Assembly: GCA_037367405.1 (NCBI GenBank)
Contig: JAZKJV010007251.1
Coordinates: forward strand, 248,001 to 312,000
Length of the DNA: 64,000 nt
Direction of reading: 5' to 3'
Origin: Ottelia alismoides
Taxonomy: Eukaryota; Streptophyta; Magnoliopsida; Alismatales; Hydrocharitaceae
The notes under the pieces: generated by a model
The model's database searches: none
What the model was told of the DNA's origin: nothing
What the model saw: only the letters and a program-made list of their open reading frames with translations
Part shown: positions 10,961 to 21,852 of the stretch, piece by piece
Position numbering within the stretch: position 1 is the first letter of the stretch
Layout of the letters: the number at the start of each line of letters is the position of its first letter
Program-made: the position numbers and the translations under genes

Positions 10961-11700
10961 AAGAGAAAGGAGCAGGAGCGGTAGGGCTTTTCCTCTACCT
11001 GCCACCAGCTAGGGGAAGAATAAAGCTTCATGTGAATCTTCACTTTCTGCATCAACCGTGCCAGCCACAGGGGCAGGTAAGGAAGAAGGAGGAGGAGGAG
11101 CCATTCTTGCTGCCAGCCACTACCATCTCCATCAACAAAAAGAACAAAAAAATAAGAAAAAGCAAAAAGAACAAAAAGAAAATTGTCGCCAAAGCGAAGC
11201 CGTGCCAGCCAGGGAGGAGCTACCAGCAGCAACCGATCCTATGCCAGTCGACGGAGTGGAGGCACCACTTTTTGCTTGTCACATACAACAGAATCTTCAT
11301 TTCTAGATTGTACACCTTTTTGCAATCAGGATGTACATGATATTGTGGACAAGAATTTTGTTGTAAATAAGAACTCTGTTTCTGGTCCGAGCACTTTACA
11401 TATTCCTTTTCCCGATGCAATAGAAAAATCCAAAAAATGCAAAAAGAAAAAGTGCATTGTCTAACCCTGGAGTTGTGGATATTATTAACAACTTGACTGT
11501 TGAGATTCCTCTTATGAAGGCCATGGAGTACATGTCGACTGTGAAGAAAGGATTGAAAGAGGCATGTACGAGCAAGCATCGCCCAGCACGAAATAATAGA
11601 TGCCGATAGGTTGAGAAGCATGTTCTCACCATGGCTACTGTACCAGCCATCAGCAACCTCCCACAGAAGAAGCAAGACAACGGAGCATCGCTTATCAGTT
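10961..11700 (+). pseudogene. Pol N-terminal linker with RSGR motif, element D
   Basis: RERSRSGRAF (about 10960-10990) corresponds to MSLRSGRTV at the start of pol in elements 1 and 2. Here it follows the gag tail (IPVQVKANP) in the same frame, without the spacer found in the others. Next are lysine-rich runs (KNKKIRKSKKNKKK, near 11139-11180) and the segment VEIPLMKAMEYMSTVKKGLKEACTS (about 11501-11575) that aligns with the VTIPFDKYVEMTPAFQKYL linker. Several stops and frame changes occur. Confidence 0.6.
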
Positions 11701-12336
11701 GCAAAATTTTTGATTAAGTCTTCGAGCGTACCCTGCTTGACAGCGGTTCTTCCATTAACCTTCTGCCCTCATCCTTATTGCCAAGAATTTGAGCTAGGTC
11801 CTCTCAAGCAGACACGTATGATCCTTCAGTTTGTTGACCGATCCATCAAGCGACATAGAGGCCTTTTAGAAGATGTTGTAGTAAAGGTACGGGAAATGTA
11901 GTTCCCCGTTGACTTTGTAGTCCTTGATATGGACTCTCCCGCACCCTTGCTCCAGACTCCTATCACCCTTGGATGGCCATTCCTACGCACCTCAGAAGTC
12001 GTGGTTGACTGTGGGTCTGGCAAGATTACATTCAGCTCGGGCAATCAAAGAATTACCATAGACATGATCATTGAGCCCAGAGTTGTAACTGATAAGGGAC
12101 ATGCAGCTACAGACTGTGACTTCATTGTAGAAATCAGAGATTCCCAACTCTCTTTGAACGATGGTTGGACACAGGAAATTCTCTCTCTAGAGGAGGACTT
12201 GGAAAGCACAATCGATGTCGGCTCCGATGATACTTGGGAAACAGAGTCCAACTTGCTGATGAATCTTTTCGACTCAAATTATCCCCTCCAGCCCGAACAC
12301 AATGATCTCATCACAGATCCATTCGGCACATTTTGA
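11701..12336 (+). pseudogene. Aspartic protease region, element D
   Basis: The catalytic motif is clear: LLDSGSSINLLP, with DSG at 11739-11747. A frame change follows, then FELGPLKQTRMILQFVDRSIKRHRGLLEDVVVKVREM with a stop at 11899. The end of the domain, VDFVVLDMDSP...ITLGWPFLRTSEVVVDCGSGKI (11910-12030), is in frame 1. An acidic spacer (DDTWETESN, FDSNYPLQPEH) leads towards RT. Retropepsin normally acts as a dimer; the motif residues are kept, but the reading frame is broken. Confidence 0.75.
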
Positions 12337-12399
12337 GAATCTCAACATAATACTAAGGTCAGCAGCTCTGCCAAAGTTCAAGCAGCGCATCCCACCACC

Positions 12400-13389
12400 A
12401 GTATAGTTTTTGAAGTGACTAATAAGTTGGCCAAATTAGAACCAAAACTCAAGCCACTTCTAGCAGGCATGAAGTATGCTTTCCTTACGGGTGCCGAAAA
12501 CATATCAATCATCATCAGCAACAGGATGAGATTGAACCCTAATCTGAGGGACATCGTTATGAAAGAATTCACGAAATGGTGTGATGCAGGTTTCATTTAT
12601 CCCATCTTCGATTCAAAATGGGTAAGCCCCTTGCACGTAGTTCCAAAGAAGTTGGGGCTTACTGTGGTCACAAACGACAGAGGAGAGGGGATATCTACTC
12701 GGGTATATCTCCTCTCAGGTACCAGCATCCCAGCGTGTATGTTTTGACTACCGTTGTCTTAATGCAACAACGAAGAAGGACCACTTTCCTTTGCCAGTCA
12801 TTGATCAAGTTCTGGAAAGACTAACTGACAAGGAGTTCTTCTGCTTTTTGTATGGGTACTCTGGGTATAACCAAGTGGCAATTGCCCCTTAAGATGAAAA
12901 GAAGACTACCTTCACTTTCCCATTCGGCATATATGCTTTCAGGGGAATGCCCTTTGAATTTTGCAATGCACCAGCAACATTCCAGAGATGCATGCTTGCA
13001 GTCTTCGTCGATATGGTAGGAAGTTTTCTCGAGGTGTTTATGACGACTTCTCCGTCTATGGTGACAGCTTTGATTCGTGTCTTAATCACCTGGATAGAGT
13101 ACTTCAGAAATGCTGTGAAATCAATCTAGAGCTATCATGGGAAAAGAGCCACTTCATGGTCACTAAAGGGATTGTGCTGGGCCATGTTGTTTCCAAACGT
13201 GGCATGGAAATCGACCCGGCAAAGGTGGATGTGATTGCCAATCTTGAACCACCTCGAACAGTTAAGAACGTGAGGTCATTCCTGGGGCATGTGGGTTTCT
13301 ACAGAAGGTTCATCCGAGATTTCAGTCGCATTGCCCGACCTCTTACAGAACTTCTATGTAAGGAGACTAAGTTTAATGTTGATCAATAG
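12400..13389 (+). pseudogene. Reverse transcriptase, element D
   Basis: KPLLAGMKYAFLTG opens the region. WCDAGFIYPIFDSKWVSPLHVVPKK (about 12572-12652) is the start of RT. IIISNRM is joined directly to RLNPNLR, so about 160 bp present in element 2 (61866-62023) is missing. The palm motif is damaged by a one-base loss: GTGTTTATGACGAC (13035-13048) where element 2 has FMDD. The C-terminal part is well kept ([35 protein letters not shown] and [15 protein letters not shown]). Further stops lie at 12745-12747 and at 13387-13389. Confidence 0.85.
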
Positions 13390-13399
13390 GTTCTCCTTT

Positions 13400-13880
13400 C
13401 ATTCAATCAGCTGTAGGATCTCATCACTCAAGCTCCAGTCCTACATCCACCGTATTGGTCTCTCCCCTTTGACATCATGATGGATGCGTCGGACTTTGCA
13501 TTTGGGGTTGTTCTAGGACAAAGAAAAGATAAGGTGCCCTATGTCAATCCATATACTAGCAGAACATTAGATGAAGCTCAGAGAAACTATACAGTGATAG
13601 AGAAAGAATTGTTGGATGTGGCATTCGCCCTCGAGATGTTTAGATCATACCTGCTTGGATCCAAAGTCACCATATTCACTGACCACTCTGCTATCTGATA
13701 TTTACAGCAAAAGAAGGATGCCAAACCTAGACTAGTCAGATGGATCCTTCTCCTCCAGGAATTTGATTTGGAAATCAAGGACAAACCTGGAGTTCAGAAT
13801 GTGGTAGCAGATCACCTCTCCAGAATAGAGCAGCAAGAGCTTCCGCTGAGCAGTAAACCCATCATAGACACCTTTCTGAT
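13400..13880 (+). pseudogene. RNase H, element D
   Basis: MMDASDFAFGVVLGQRKD (13477-13530) carries the first catalytic Asp. IEKELLDVAFALEMFRSYL carries the Glu, and FTDHSAI carries the next Asp. A TGA at 13696-13698 replaces the Arg of the usual LRYL. The frame then continues [39 protein letters not shown], the standard end of the Ty3/gypsy RNase H. The enzyme removes the RNA strand during cDNA synthesis. This copy is interrupted. Confidence 0.85.
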
Positions 13881-13883
13881 GAG

Positions 13884-14820
13884 TTGATTCTGGCCATGGA
13901 TTCGCTTCCTTGGTATATTGATATTGTTAACTACATCGTCTCGGGGGTAGTGCCACAGGATTGGACGAAGATTCGAAAAGACAAATTCTTCTTAACGATC
14001 CATTTCTACCTATGGGAGTATCCTCTCTTATTCAGGGAAGGAGCAGATTGCATTAGGCGTAGGTGTATCCCTCATGAGGAGCATCATAGTGTCCTCGAGC
14101 ATTGTCACTCGTTCGATTCTGGTGGACACCACTCTGGAGATCAAACGTCAATAAAAGTACTTCAGTGCAGCTTCTAGTGTCCCACAATATTTAAGGATAC
14201 AACAGCTTTCATCAAACGATGCACTGACTGTCAGAGATTGAAAGGCACATTCATAGTAAAACACTCGATGCCCCTGAAGATCATTCAGATAGCAGACGTT
14301 TTTGATGCTTGGGGCATCGATTTCATGGGACCTTTCCTCAACAGACAGGGATATGAGCACATCCTTCTTGCAGTGGACTACGTGAGTCGCTGGGTCAAAG
14401 CTATCCCTGCTGGAGCTGCTGACAGTCGCACAGTATGTCGCTTTTTGAAAGCAAACATCATTTCGTGGTTCGGGATTCCGAAGATTCTCATATAAGACGA
14501 GGGTATCCACTTCATCAATAAAGAGGTCAAGAAATTAATGAAGGAGTACGGCATCGAGCATCGAGTCACATCTCCTTACCATCCCCAAACCAATGGCATG
14601 GCAAAAATATCAAACAGAGAAATCAAGACGATCCTTCAGAAGCTTGTAAAGCCAGACAGAAAGAATTGGTCCCAACTCTTGGACTCCGTCTTGTGGGCCT
14701 ACAGAACATCTTAGAAGTCTCCTTTGGCCATGTCTCCCTATCGTCTTGTGTATGGAAAACCATGTCATTTGCCCGTAGAACTAATTCACAAATCCTTATA
14801 GGCAATCAATATGTGTAATT
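13884..14820 (+). pseudogene. Integrase, element D, catalytic Glu replaced
   Basis: The HHCC zinc domain is present (HCHSFDSGGHHSG and CTDCQRLKG, 14100-14243), with a TAG at 14175-14177. The core starts VFDAWGIDFMGPF, with the first catalytic Asp at 14319-14321. The second Asp (14496-14498) stands right after a TAA. The third catalytic position reads HPQTNGMAK, so the Glu expected after 35 residues is Lys (14604-14606). The end of the core (NWSQLLDSVLWAYRTS, stop, MSPYRLVYGKPCHLPVEL) is clear. Integrase inserts the cDNA; this one cannot be active. Confidence 0.85.
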
Positions 14821-15268
14821 TGGACTCGCAGAAAAGTGTTACAGAAAAGAAAAGATGATCTGAACATGCTTCTGGAGTTTTGAGACTATGCATACAATAA
14901 CACATTGATGTACAAAGAGAAGGTGAAACGCTGGCATGACCGTCACATCAGAAGAATACCTTCAAAATTGGATAGAAAGTGTGTCTATTTGATGCAAAGT
15001 TGAAGATATTCCTGACAAATTGAAAAACAAATGGACAGGGCCATTTCAAGTACGAGAAGTGCGTGACAATGGCAGTATTGCAGTATCAGAATTGTCTTCA
15101 GACGCAAAACCGTTTGTCGTCAAAGGTCAGTTACTGAAGCCTTACCTTGAGCACGATACCTTCTTGGTCGTTGTCGACTCAATCCAAGTACTGCACTCAG
15201 ATGATACATCCACAACACTGGGAACATCTAAAGATTCAGATAATATTCCTCAAAAACTTTTTCTTTGA
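14821..15268 (+). pseudogene. Integrase C-terminal tail, element D
   Basis: After several frame changes the last segment reads LKNKWTGPFQVREVRDNGSIAVSELSSDAKPFVVKGQLLKPYLEHD (from 15018). This is the GPF-containing SH3-like tail typical of Ty3/gypsy integrases. No chromodomain is visible, as expected for the Athila lineage. The frame ends at 15268. Confidence 0.75.
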
Positions 15269-15371
15269 TTTTTTCTTCTTTTCTTCTTTTTACTCTCTGT
15301 TGTCATTCTCAAAAAGAAAAAAATGCATGTCTATATATTTATAAGGTGTATCACCCCTTTTTATCAGTCTT

Positions 15372-15727
15372 CTATACTTAGGGCGCACCTTGCCCTAAGT
15401 ATAGGGGTGTACAACCAGATTACTTGCATTCTTTGATCCTCTCCATTGTCTCCTCTTTCGCATATACTTAGGACTCTCTTACCCTAAGTATAGGGGGAGA
15501 CAGTATGAGTACGATCGGTTCATCCTCACCCTTGACCCTCCTTGCCTTGTGTACAGTCTGCTATACTTAGGATTATTTGATCCTAAGTATAGGGGGGACG
15601 GTCAACTTCCCATTCATTTATTCATACCATCATTTCTTTATTTCTTATACTCTTCTATACTCAGTCCGAGTTATGTCTTTTCTTTTTTCTCCTTGATCAA
15701 TGAGGACATAGCTAGAGCTAAGTATAG
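15372..15727 (+). repeat. Array of four hairpins with PPT-like G-runs, element D
   Basis: Four inverted repeats are spaced 91-98 bp. CTATACTTAGGGC pairs with GCCCTAAGTATAG (15372-15404). TATACTTAGG pairs with CCTAAGTATA, then GGGGG (15463-15497). CTATACTTAGGAT pairs with ATCCTAAGTATAG, then G-run (15561-15597). A larger stem combines CTATACTCAG with CTAAGTATAG and TATGTC with GACATA (15655-15727). The outer arm is constant, while the inner arm differs from unit to unit with both sides matched. The last unit contains GAGGACATAGC...CTAAGTATAGGGGG, which resembles the motif next to the PPT in many plant gypsy elements. Confidence 0.8.
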
Positions 15728-17040
15728 GGGGATCGTATATACTATGTATATACTTTAAAGCCATAACTCGTACTTTTGTATTTATAGTACTTTTGGCTAT
15801 AAATACTGCCAAATACATTATAATGTTATAACAAAAAATGGTTATAGCTCCTCAAACGTCCTTTGTACATACTGATTAATAAGTCAGACAAAAATACTTT
15901 TGCAAAATATTTGAAAAATAGTTTGAAAATCTATTTGAAAAATCTATTAAAAAACTATTTGGAAAATATTTTGTAAAATGTGATCAACCTTTGTAAATAT
16001 TTTTGTTTGCAAAAAATTATTTTCTTTGCATGAACCAAAATTATTTAGAAAATTAATTGCAAATTGTTGGAAAAATGGTTGCAAAAATGTTTTGAAAAAT
16101 CTATATATACTGTTTAAAAAAAATTACAAAATGATTTTCAAATACATGTAAATATTTATAAAAATCGTTTGAGAAAATTACGCCGGACTAAAGTTTTTCA
16201 AAGCTATTTTGGAAAAAAAATGATTTTCAAATAAGTTTGAGGAGTATAAACACCACACTCAAAAACCTATATAAAGGAATAAAAGTGATCAACCATCCCT
16301 TGTAAATCCTTTAAGAACCAAAACTCTTGTATATATAAAATATATCCCCATGTAAAAGATATGTACTATATTTCAAAAATCGCAAAAACATCTGCAAAAC
16401 TAAAAATACCAAAAATATTTTGTATGTACACATCCTTTTTGTATATGCTGATTAAGAAATCAGGTCAAAAATATTTTTGCAAAATGATTTGAAAAATGGT
16501 GTGACCCGTTTGGAAAACTTTTTGTGAAATATTTACAACCTTTGTAAAAATGTTTTGATTTGCAAAAATCCTTTTCTTTGTGTGAAATAACAGCTTTAAA
16601 AACCTATTTACAAATGGTTTTGAAAATGGTTGTAAAAATACTATGAAAAATATATGTTGTGTGTGAAAAATCTTTGCAAAATGGCTTTCAAATGTTGGCA
16701 TTTGCAAAAAATTATTTTGTACTATAGTTTTCAAAATTGCTCTCAAACAAATTTGAGGAACAAATGCACCATTAATAAGATTAATATATCTATATAAAAT
16801 TCTTTATCAATTGTATATACCCATAAAATAACCTTTTGTGCACCTGTAAATTCTTTAAAATTATTAATTCTTGTAAATAAATAAAACGAAGCACACCCAC
16901 ATAAATAGATGTGTTTATTTTATACTTGGTGTGCTAAAATTCTTTTTATTTGCAAAATTCTTTGTGTAAAAATTCTTTTTATTTTCAAAATTCTTTAAAA
17001 AATTGCATCATTCTTTACATCAGTTGACATAGCATTTGCA
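15728..17040 (+). repeat. AT-rich 3' UTR with a diverged tandem duplication
   Basis: No coding signal. The text TTTTTGCAAAATATTTGAAAAA and its variants recur. Three anchors repeat in order: CTGATTAAnAAnTCAG (15878, 16447), TTTGAGGA plus ACACCA-like text (16231, 16750), and TGTAAATnCTTTAA (16299, 16844). The offset is about 520-570 bp, which suggests an old direct duplication. Confidence 0.6.
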
Positions 17041-18177
17041 TAGCATTCATATTCTATTCAATGGAGCATGATTATTGAACTAGTCCAATAAAGTCGAATA
17101 TTGGAGCTTGGTTGGACCTTACTGTACCTAACCACACTGGAACCTTATGGGAACTAGGTTTAAGGCACTTTAGGTCCATTGGGACTTAATTCTTTGAGAC
17201 TCAGGGCTGGGTTCAAGTCACCTCAATTGACTAACTAGAACTTTTTGAGACGCATGCATGACTCTTGTCGGTCGTGACCTAACTTGGACACTCGCACCTT
17301 TCACATTTGGCTCAACCCAATTGGAGTGGTGAGCAGGTTGGATTCGCCGATCTGAGACGCACACGGGTGGAAACATTTGTCCTCGCCTAAGGAGAGAAGT
17401 GCACCCCAACCTTGTCCAGTTACCATGAAGTCTAAAGATAGGAGAGTGTGGGTTGCGATAAAGCTTCAAAAGAGGGATAGCCTTCTAGCTCAAAAGGAAA
17501 AACTCCTTATGTAAATGTTGCTGTAAATAGTATGTTAAAAAAACTCCAAAAAAAAGTGGGCAGGCCTGCAAATAAAAATGAAATGTCTGCCGGAGTATGT
17601 ATATGTTCTATAGAAAATAAGAAAGCTTGAGCATCAAAGTTATACCATGTGAGCCTACTGCTGGATGACTTGACTACACTGGTCATGCATCCTGGGATTG
17701 GTAGCTACACTGGCTACCATCCATTCTTTTCTTCACCTCCTCCTCTTCAGTTGGATGCCACTTGAACTTAGAAGAGAATACCCTGCTCCTCGAGGACAGA
17801 GTGTTGGATTAGGGAATCATTGGGTTGTCATTCTGGAGAAGTCAGTTCCTTTGTCATTTCAGTTGGGGAGAGCCACTACCACTTACACCGTACAAGTCAG
17901 CTTCATAGTCATAGAGGTTTACCTATGATGTAGGCTAGTTCTGACCTGGCTATTGAGGTGGATCGAGCCGAGTTCTGTAACTCTTGAATGTTGTTGTGTT
18001 TTAAATTTGGTTCCCGACCAGTTTCCACACACACTTCCACATCAAGGTCTGACCTGAGCTCTAAACTTTGATTTTGTACATACAAGTTTAACAATTGAAA
18101 GCAATTTTATCTATTCTTTCTTTTTCTTTTCTTCTTTATTCTTTTCATACTTATTGCATAAGTGTTTGCTATGGACT
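17041..18177 (+). other. 3' UTR of element D, conserved with element C
   Basis: Non-coding sequence of about 1.1 kb with several blocks like 6990-7660 (ACTTAATTCTTTGAG, ACCATGAAGTCTAAAGA, CTCCTCGAGGACAGAGT). The 76-codon frame at 17698 has a hydrophobic start but is not matched as protein in element C, so I do not call an env-like gene. Confidence 0.55.
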
Positions 18178-18200
18178 AGAAAAGGAAGGTATAGGGGGGG
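18178..18200 (+). other. Polypurine tract of element D
   Basis: AGAAAAGGAAGGTATAGGGGGGG sits directly before the LTR start TGATGAATC (written here as position, 18178-18200, purine-rich with one TAT interruption). PPTs prime plus-strand synthesis and abut the 3' LTR. Confidence 0.85.
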
Positions 18201-20371
18201 TGATGAATCTCCATTTCATCACCTTTATTTTATCATTTTGGCCTTAAAAACCCTAGTTAATGCATGTAAATAGCATTAATTTATACACAATAGCATTCAT
18301 TATTTATTGTATTATTTGTATATAAAATGTGGTTTTTATTGCCCAAATTATAGAATAAAGAGAAGAAAAAAGGAATAATAATAATTTGTGACCCTAAACC
18401 TTGAGATCAAGTCAAGAATTGAGTTGGTCGACAAGGAATAAAGTAGGGGGAGATAAGGGCAAAAATAAAATAAAAATCCAATTCTTTTATTCATCATTTA
18501 TGCATTTTTGACACCTATTTTATTCTCTATTATTTTTCATCAAATGAAGAACTTGTGTACATAAAAGTTGTAAATAATAATGTAAATAAAAATACAAAAT
18601 TGAGTTTGTACAAAAATAATGCACATTGTTCATTTTATACACAAAATAAAAAGCCAAAAACCCAACTTCTCAGACCCATATCTTTCAAATAAAAACTCAA
18701 AACATAACAAAATTATCTCTAATTGTATAAAACTTTTCATAAGCTATTTAATGGTGGTAGTTTTATATTTTTTGGAGTTACTATGTGAAAGTTAGGTTTT
18801 TGGCCCTTATCGTATATTATACCGATTGAATTATTAAATTTATTCATTATCCATTATTTTTACAAATCTATATTTTTATTTTTTTAATTATTATTTATAA
18901 CATGTGAGCATATAGAAACTAAAATAAAATAAAAAAGAATAAAGAATAAAATAAGTCTATGAGTAAACATGGGCAAAATACCTATGTTGTTACCTGTATA
19001 TAAATAAAAAGGAACCCCATTCTTTTATTCTTTATTCTTTTATATTTTTACAATATTATATATATTCTATTAAAATTACAAAACCAAAATAAAACCCATT
19101 AAAATACATTAAAATAAAATGATGTATATAATACCTAGGTAAAATACCTATAAATATACAAATAAACCATACATAATTATTTATTTTAGTGTAAAAATTA
19201 CATCATAAAAACAAAATAAAAATATCCTTATACTCATAAAAATAAGTTATAAATATATAAAATAAAAAAATAAAATAAAATATACAATATTAAAATAAAA
19301 ATGTATAAAATATAGTCAAATATACCTATAAATACACTACTAAAAATTAACTACAAATAAAATACACCAAAAAAATAAACTAAGATCATATTATAATACT
19401 ACATTAAATTAAAAACATTTTTTATTTTATAATAAAAAATTAATAAATTTATTTGCTAGTTTTAATTAATTAGTCAATGATTAGTCAGCTGGTTTTGTCG
19501 TTTTGTGCTGACCAGGCCCAATCACAGGTCATCGCCAGTTGACTGTTGGTTAACTTCCCCACCTGCTCCGTATTTAACACGAAGCAATCTCATCCTGGGT
19601 TTTTTTGCCTTTTTCCTGGCCATACCATCCATCCATCGAGATTGCCCCCTTCTTACAAAATGATCATTGATCATTATACATACACGCCATACTCCTTAAT
19701 CACGTGTACATGCACCCAAATCCCTGGTTTTAGCCGGTCAATAAGGGTGTTGAGTTATGTCTATAAATAAAACCCCCAAGTTTCCTTGCAATTTTGGTCA
19801 CCATTAGGCATCTAGGAGTCCTGGTTTCGTGTCTAGTTGTGTTCCTCGTGATAGGGGGAGCTTCTTTGACGTCGGGCCGAGCTCCAGGAGCACGGGGTGC
19901 ACCTACAGCTGCCAAGTCCGACGACCCTGCTCCCTGGTTCATTCCAGGTATAAGAGTTGCGTTCTTATCCTTTATTTTAGTTGCATTTAGTTTTAGCTTC
20001 AATTTCCAGTACTTAGCTTAATCTCTAATTAGTTAGATTACCTAATTAGCCAATCGCTTACTTCGCTGGAGTTGAGCTCCAACGAGCTCCTCCGCCATCA
20101 TCGCCTTTAAGTTGTTCCCTCCGTTTCCACATCGTTCATGGTGCTCTTCTGATCGCCACGCGCATCTCACTTCCCCTAGATTCATTGTGGATTTGGAGAT
20201 CAGGTGCTCCACACCGCCATTCGTCGGAGGCACCTTCGCCCGCTCCACTCCGCACCATTTCACCAATAAGGCTCCCGAACCCCTTGTTTTCTTATGTGCA
20301 CTTTCCTTACAGGGTTGGAGAGCCAAAGGACCCTCAAGGGTCGAGCTTTGAAGAGAAGCTAGGTACCTGGG
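18201..20371 (+). mobile_element. Athila-type LTR E, 5' portion, interrupted at 20372
   Basis: Begins TGATGAATCTCCATTTCATCA after a clear PPT. The layout follows the LTRs of the family: AT-rich first half (18800-19450), a TATA box (TATAAATA, 19762-19769), then GC-rich downstream sequence. At 20372 it is cut by another LTR of the family (LTR A), so the rest should lie beyond the right end of the window. The base content between 18800 and 19450 is extremely AT-rich. ORFs at 19546, 19794 and 20112 are chance frames. Confidence 0.75.
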
Positions 20372-21852
20372 TGATGAATCTGTAATTTATCACTCTTAAA
20401 GTTAAAAATAGAGTCTTGTTCCCGAGAAATTAGCTGCATATTTCCCTTTATCTTGCATAATTAGCATACATACATGCATACATAATACATGCATTTTAGC
20501 ATCCATATTTGCATTAAATAAGAAGCCTAATTCACTTGTAAATATTCATCATTAGTCACCTAATTATCTGTATTTTATACCCCCTCCAAAGTCAATAAAA
20601 CTAACTCTACATTGTGTATATTACTAACGAATAATAGAAAAGGGGCACAGTTTTTATCTTGTAAAAATACCCAATAAAAATCCCAAACCCAGTTGGAGAC
20701 CCCAGACCTTAGAATGCAAATATCTACCTCATACAACCTCCGATCTAGGTCGACTCACTTTTTATACACATTCAGAGACCTTCAAAATGAGACAAGTTTC
20801 ATTTAAATCAGAGCTCGGATGCAAAACTTGGGTTTTTGGGCCCCTTTGTGTACTACATGTATGTATATTTGTACCGTTGTATTTTCATATCTTATTTGAC
20901 CTCATCTCTATTTTTGGTCAACATGAAACTTGTAGATCTCACTGAGATCTACAATTTCATGTTTTGAGTTTTTCTAAATTCAGCATCCTTCTTCTCTCTA
21001 ATTCACCATTCTCTTTCAGCCATTAAGAGTAGGCCACGTGGCGCACCCTGATTGCGCCACGCGACCCGCTCCATTGTGCGCCACGCACCCTCCATTTCCT
21101 GCTGTCCGATCTCGTCCTCTCTCTTGATCTAGGCCATCCATTCCCGCTGTGGTCACCGCCCTTCGATCAGAGCCTGGGATCCATCACAGCCGCTCACCAG
21201 CGCCATGCCCTCATTGCACCACATGGTAGCGTTCTCAGCCGTTCGATGCTTCTCCTTCTCTCCTCATCTCCACCATTCATCTCGCCTTTAACCCCTGTCG
21301 TTTGATCGAAGCCCATACCTCATCACAACCCTTTGTTTCCACCTTCACCTGCGCCCTCCATGTGGCGTCATAGTGACCCTTCGATCAAAACCTCATGAAC
21401 TCATCACAGCCGCATTCCAGCGCCGCACCCCCTGCCCTCCACGTGGTTCGCCCTGCACCCTTGATCTCATCACTTCATATCTAATCCCAACCTCTCATTA
21501 GTGCCTAAGTCTCGGCCGTTGGATCACAAGATCCAACGGTAGAGACATCGTCTTCTACCTCCCGCAAGGCCCGCACCCACGTCGTCCACCTTGCGCACGA
21601 GCCGCCCCCTTTCTATTTTCAGTACCACTCTGGCCATCCTCTCCGCCCTCTACCACCTCCACCTCATAGCCCACTCTACCCTCATCCTCGCCGACCTCCA
21701 CAAACTCCATGAATCGCGCCCCCATCGCTCCACGACCTCCACCAACTCCTTCACTTCCTCACCTACACCATCACCTTTGATCTATAAATACTCCACCACC
21801 GACGACCGTCGACCCCATCCGCCCTTGCATAGAGATACCCTGAGCTACCTTC
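20372..21852 (+). mobile_element. Athila LTR A, first part
   Basis: Starts TGATGAATCTGTAATTTATCA. It contains a G-box (CACGTG, 21035-21040), a perfect inverted repeat CCGTTGGATC-ACAA-GATCCAACGG (21516-21539) and a TATA box (TATAAATA, 21783-21790). Copia-1 inserted about 60 bp downstream of this TATA box; the LTR resumes at 32446. The 110-codon frame at 21591 (histidine- and serine-rich) is LTR sequence. Confidence 0.85.
21516..21539. promoter_or_regulatory. Inverted repeat with paired CCAACGG boxes, LTR A
   Basis: A perfect 10-bp inverted repeat, CCGTTGGATC-ACAA-GATCCAACGG, lies about 240 bp upstream of the LTR TATA box. The identical element is in LTR B at 43791-43814. TCCAACGG fits the core of the plant MSA/MYB3R box (TCYAACGG); binding is not shown. 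Confidence 0.6.

Noticed and set aside
15372..15727. CRISPR-like array because of regular spacing of palindromes
   Set aside because: Only four units, unequal spacers, inside a eukaryotic retrotransposon with pol upstream and PPT downstream.
15549..17928. Env-like ORF in the 3' region of element D
   Set aside because: Athila relatives may have one, but frames here are under 95 codons, the hydrophobic ones are not matched in element C, and no signal peptide plus C-terminal anchor is seen.
21848..21852. CCTTC as a perfect target duplication of copia-1
   Set aside because: The other flank is CCCTC, so it is only a four of five match; kept as probable, not certain.
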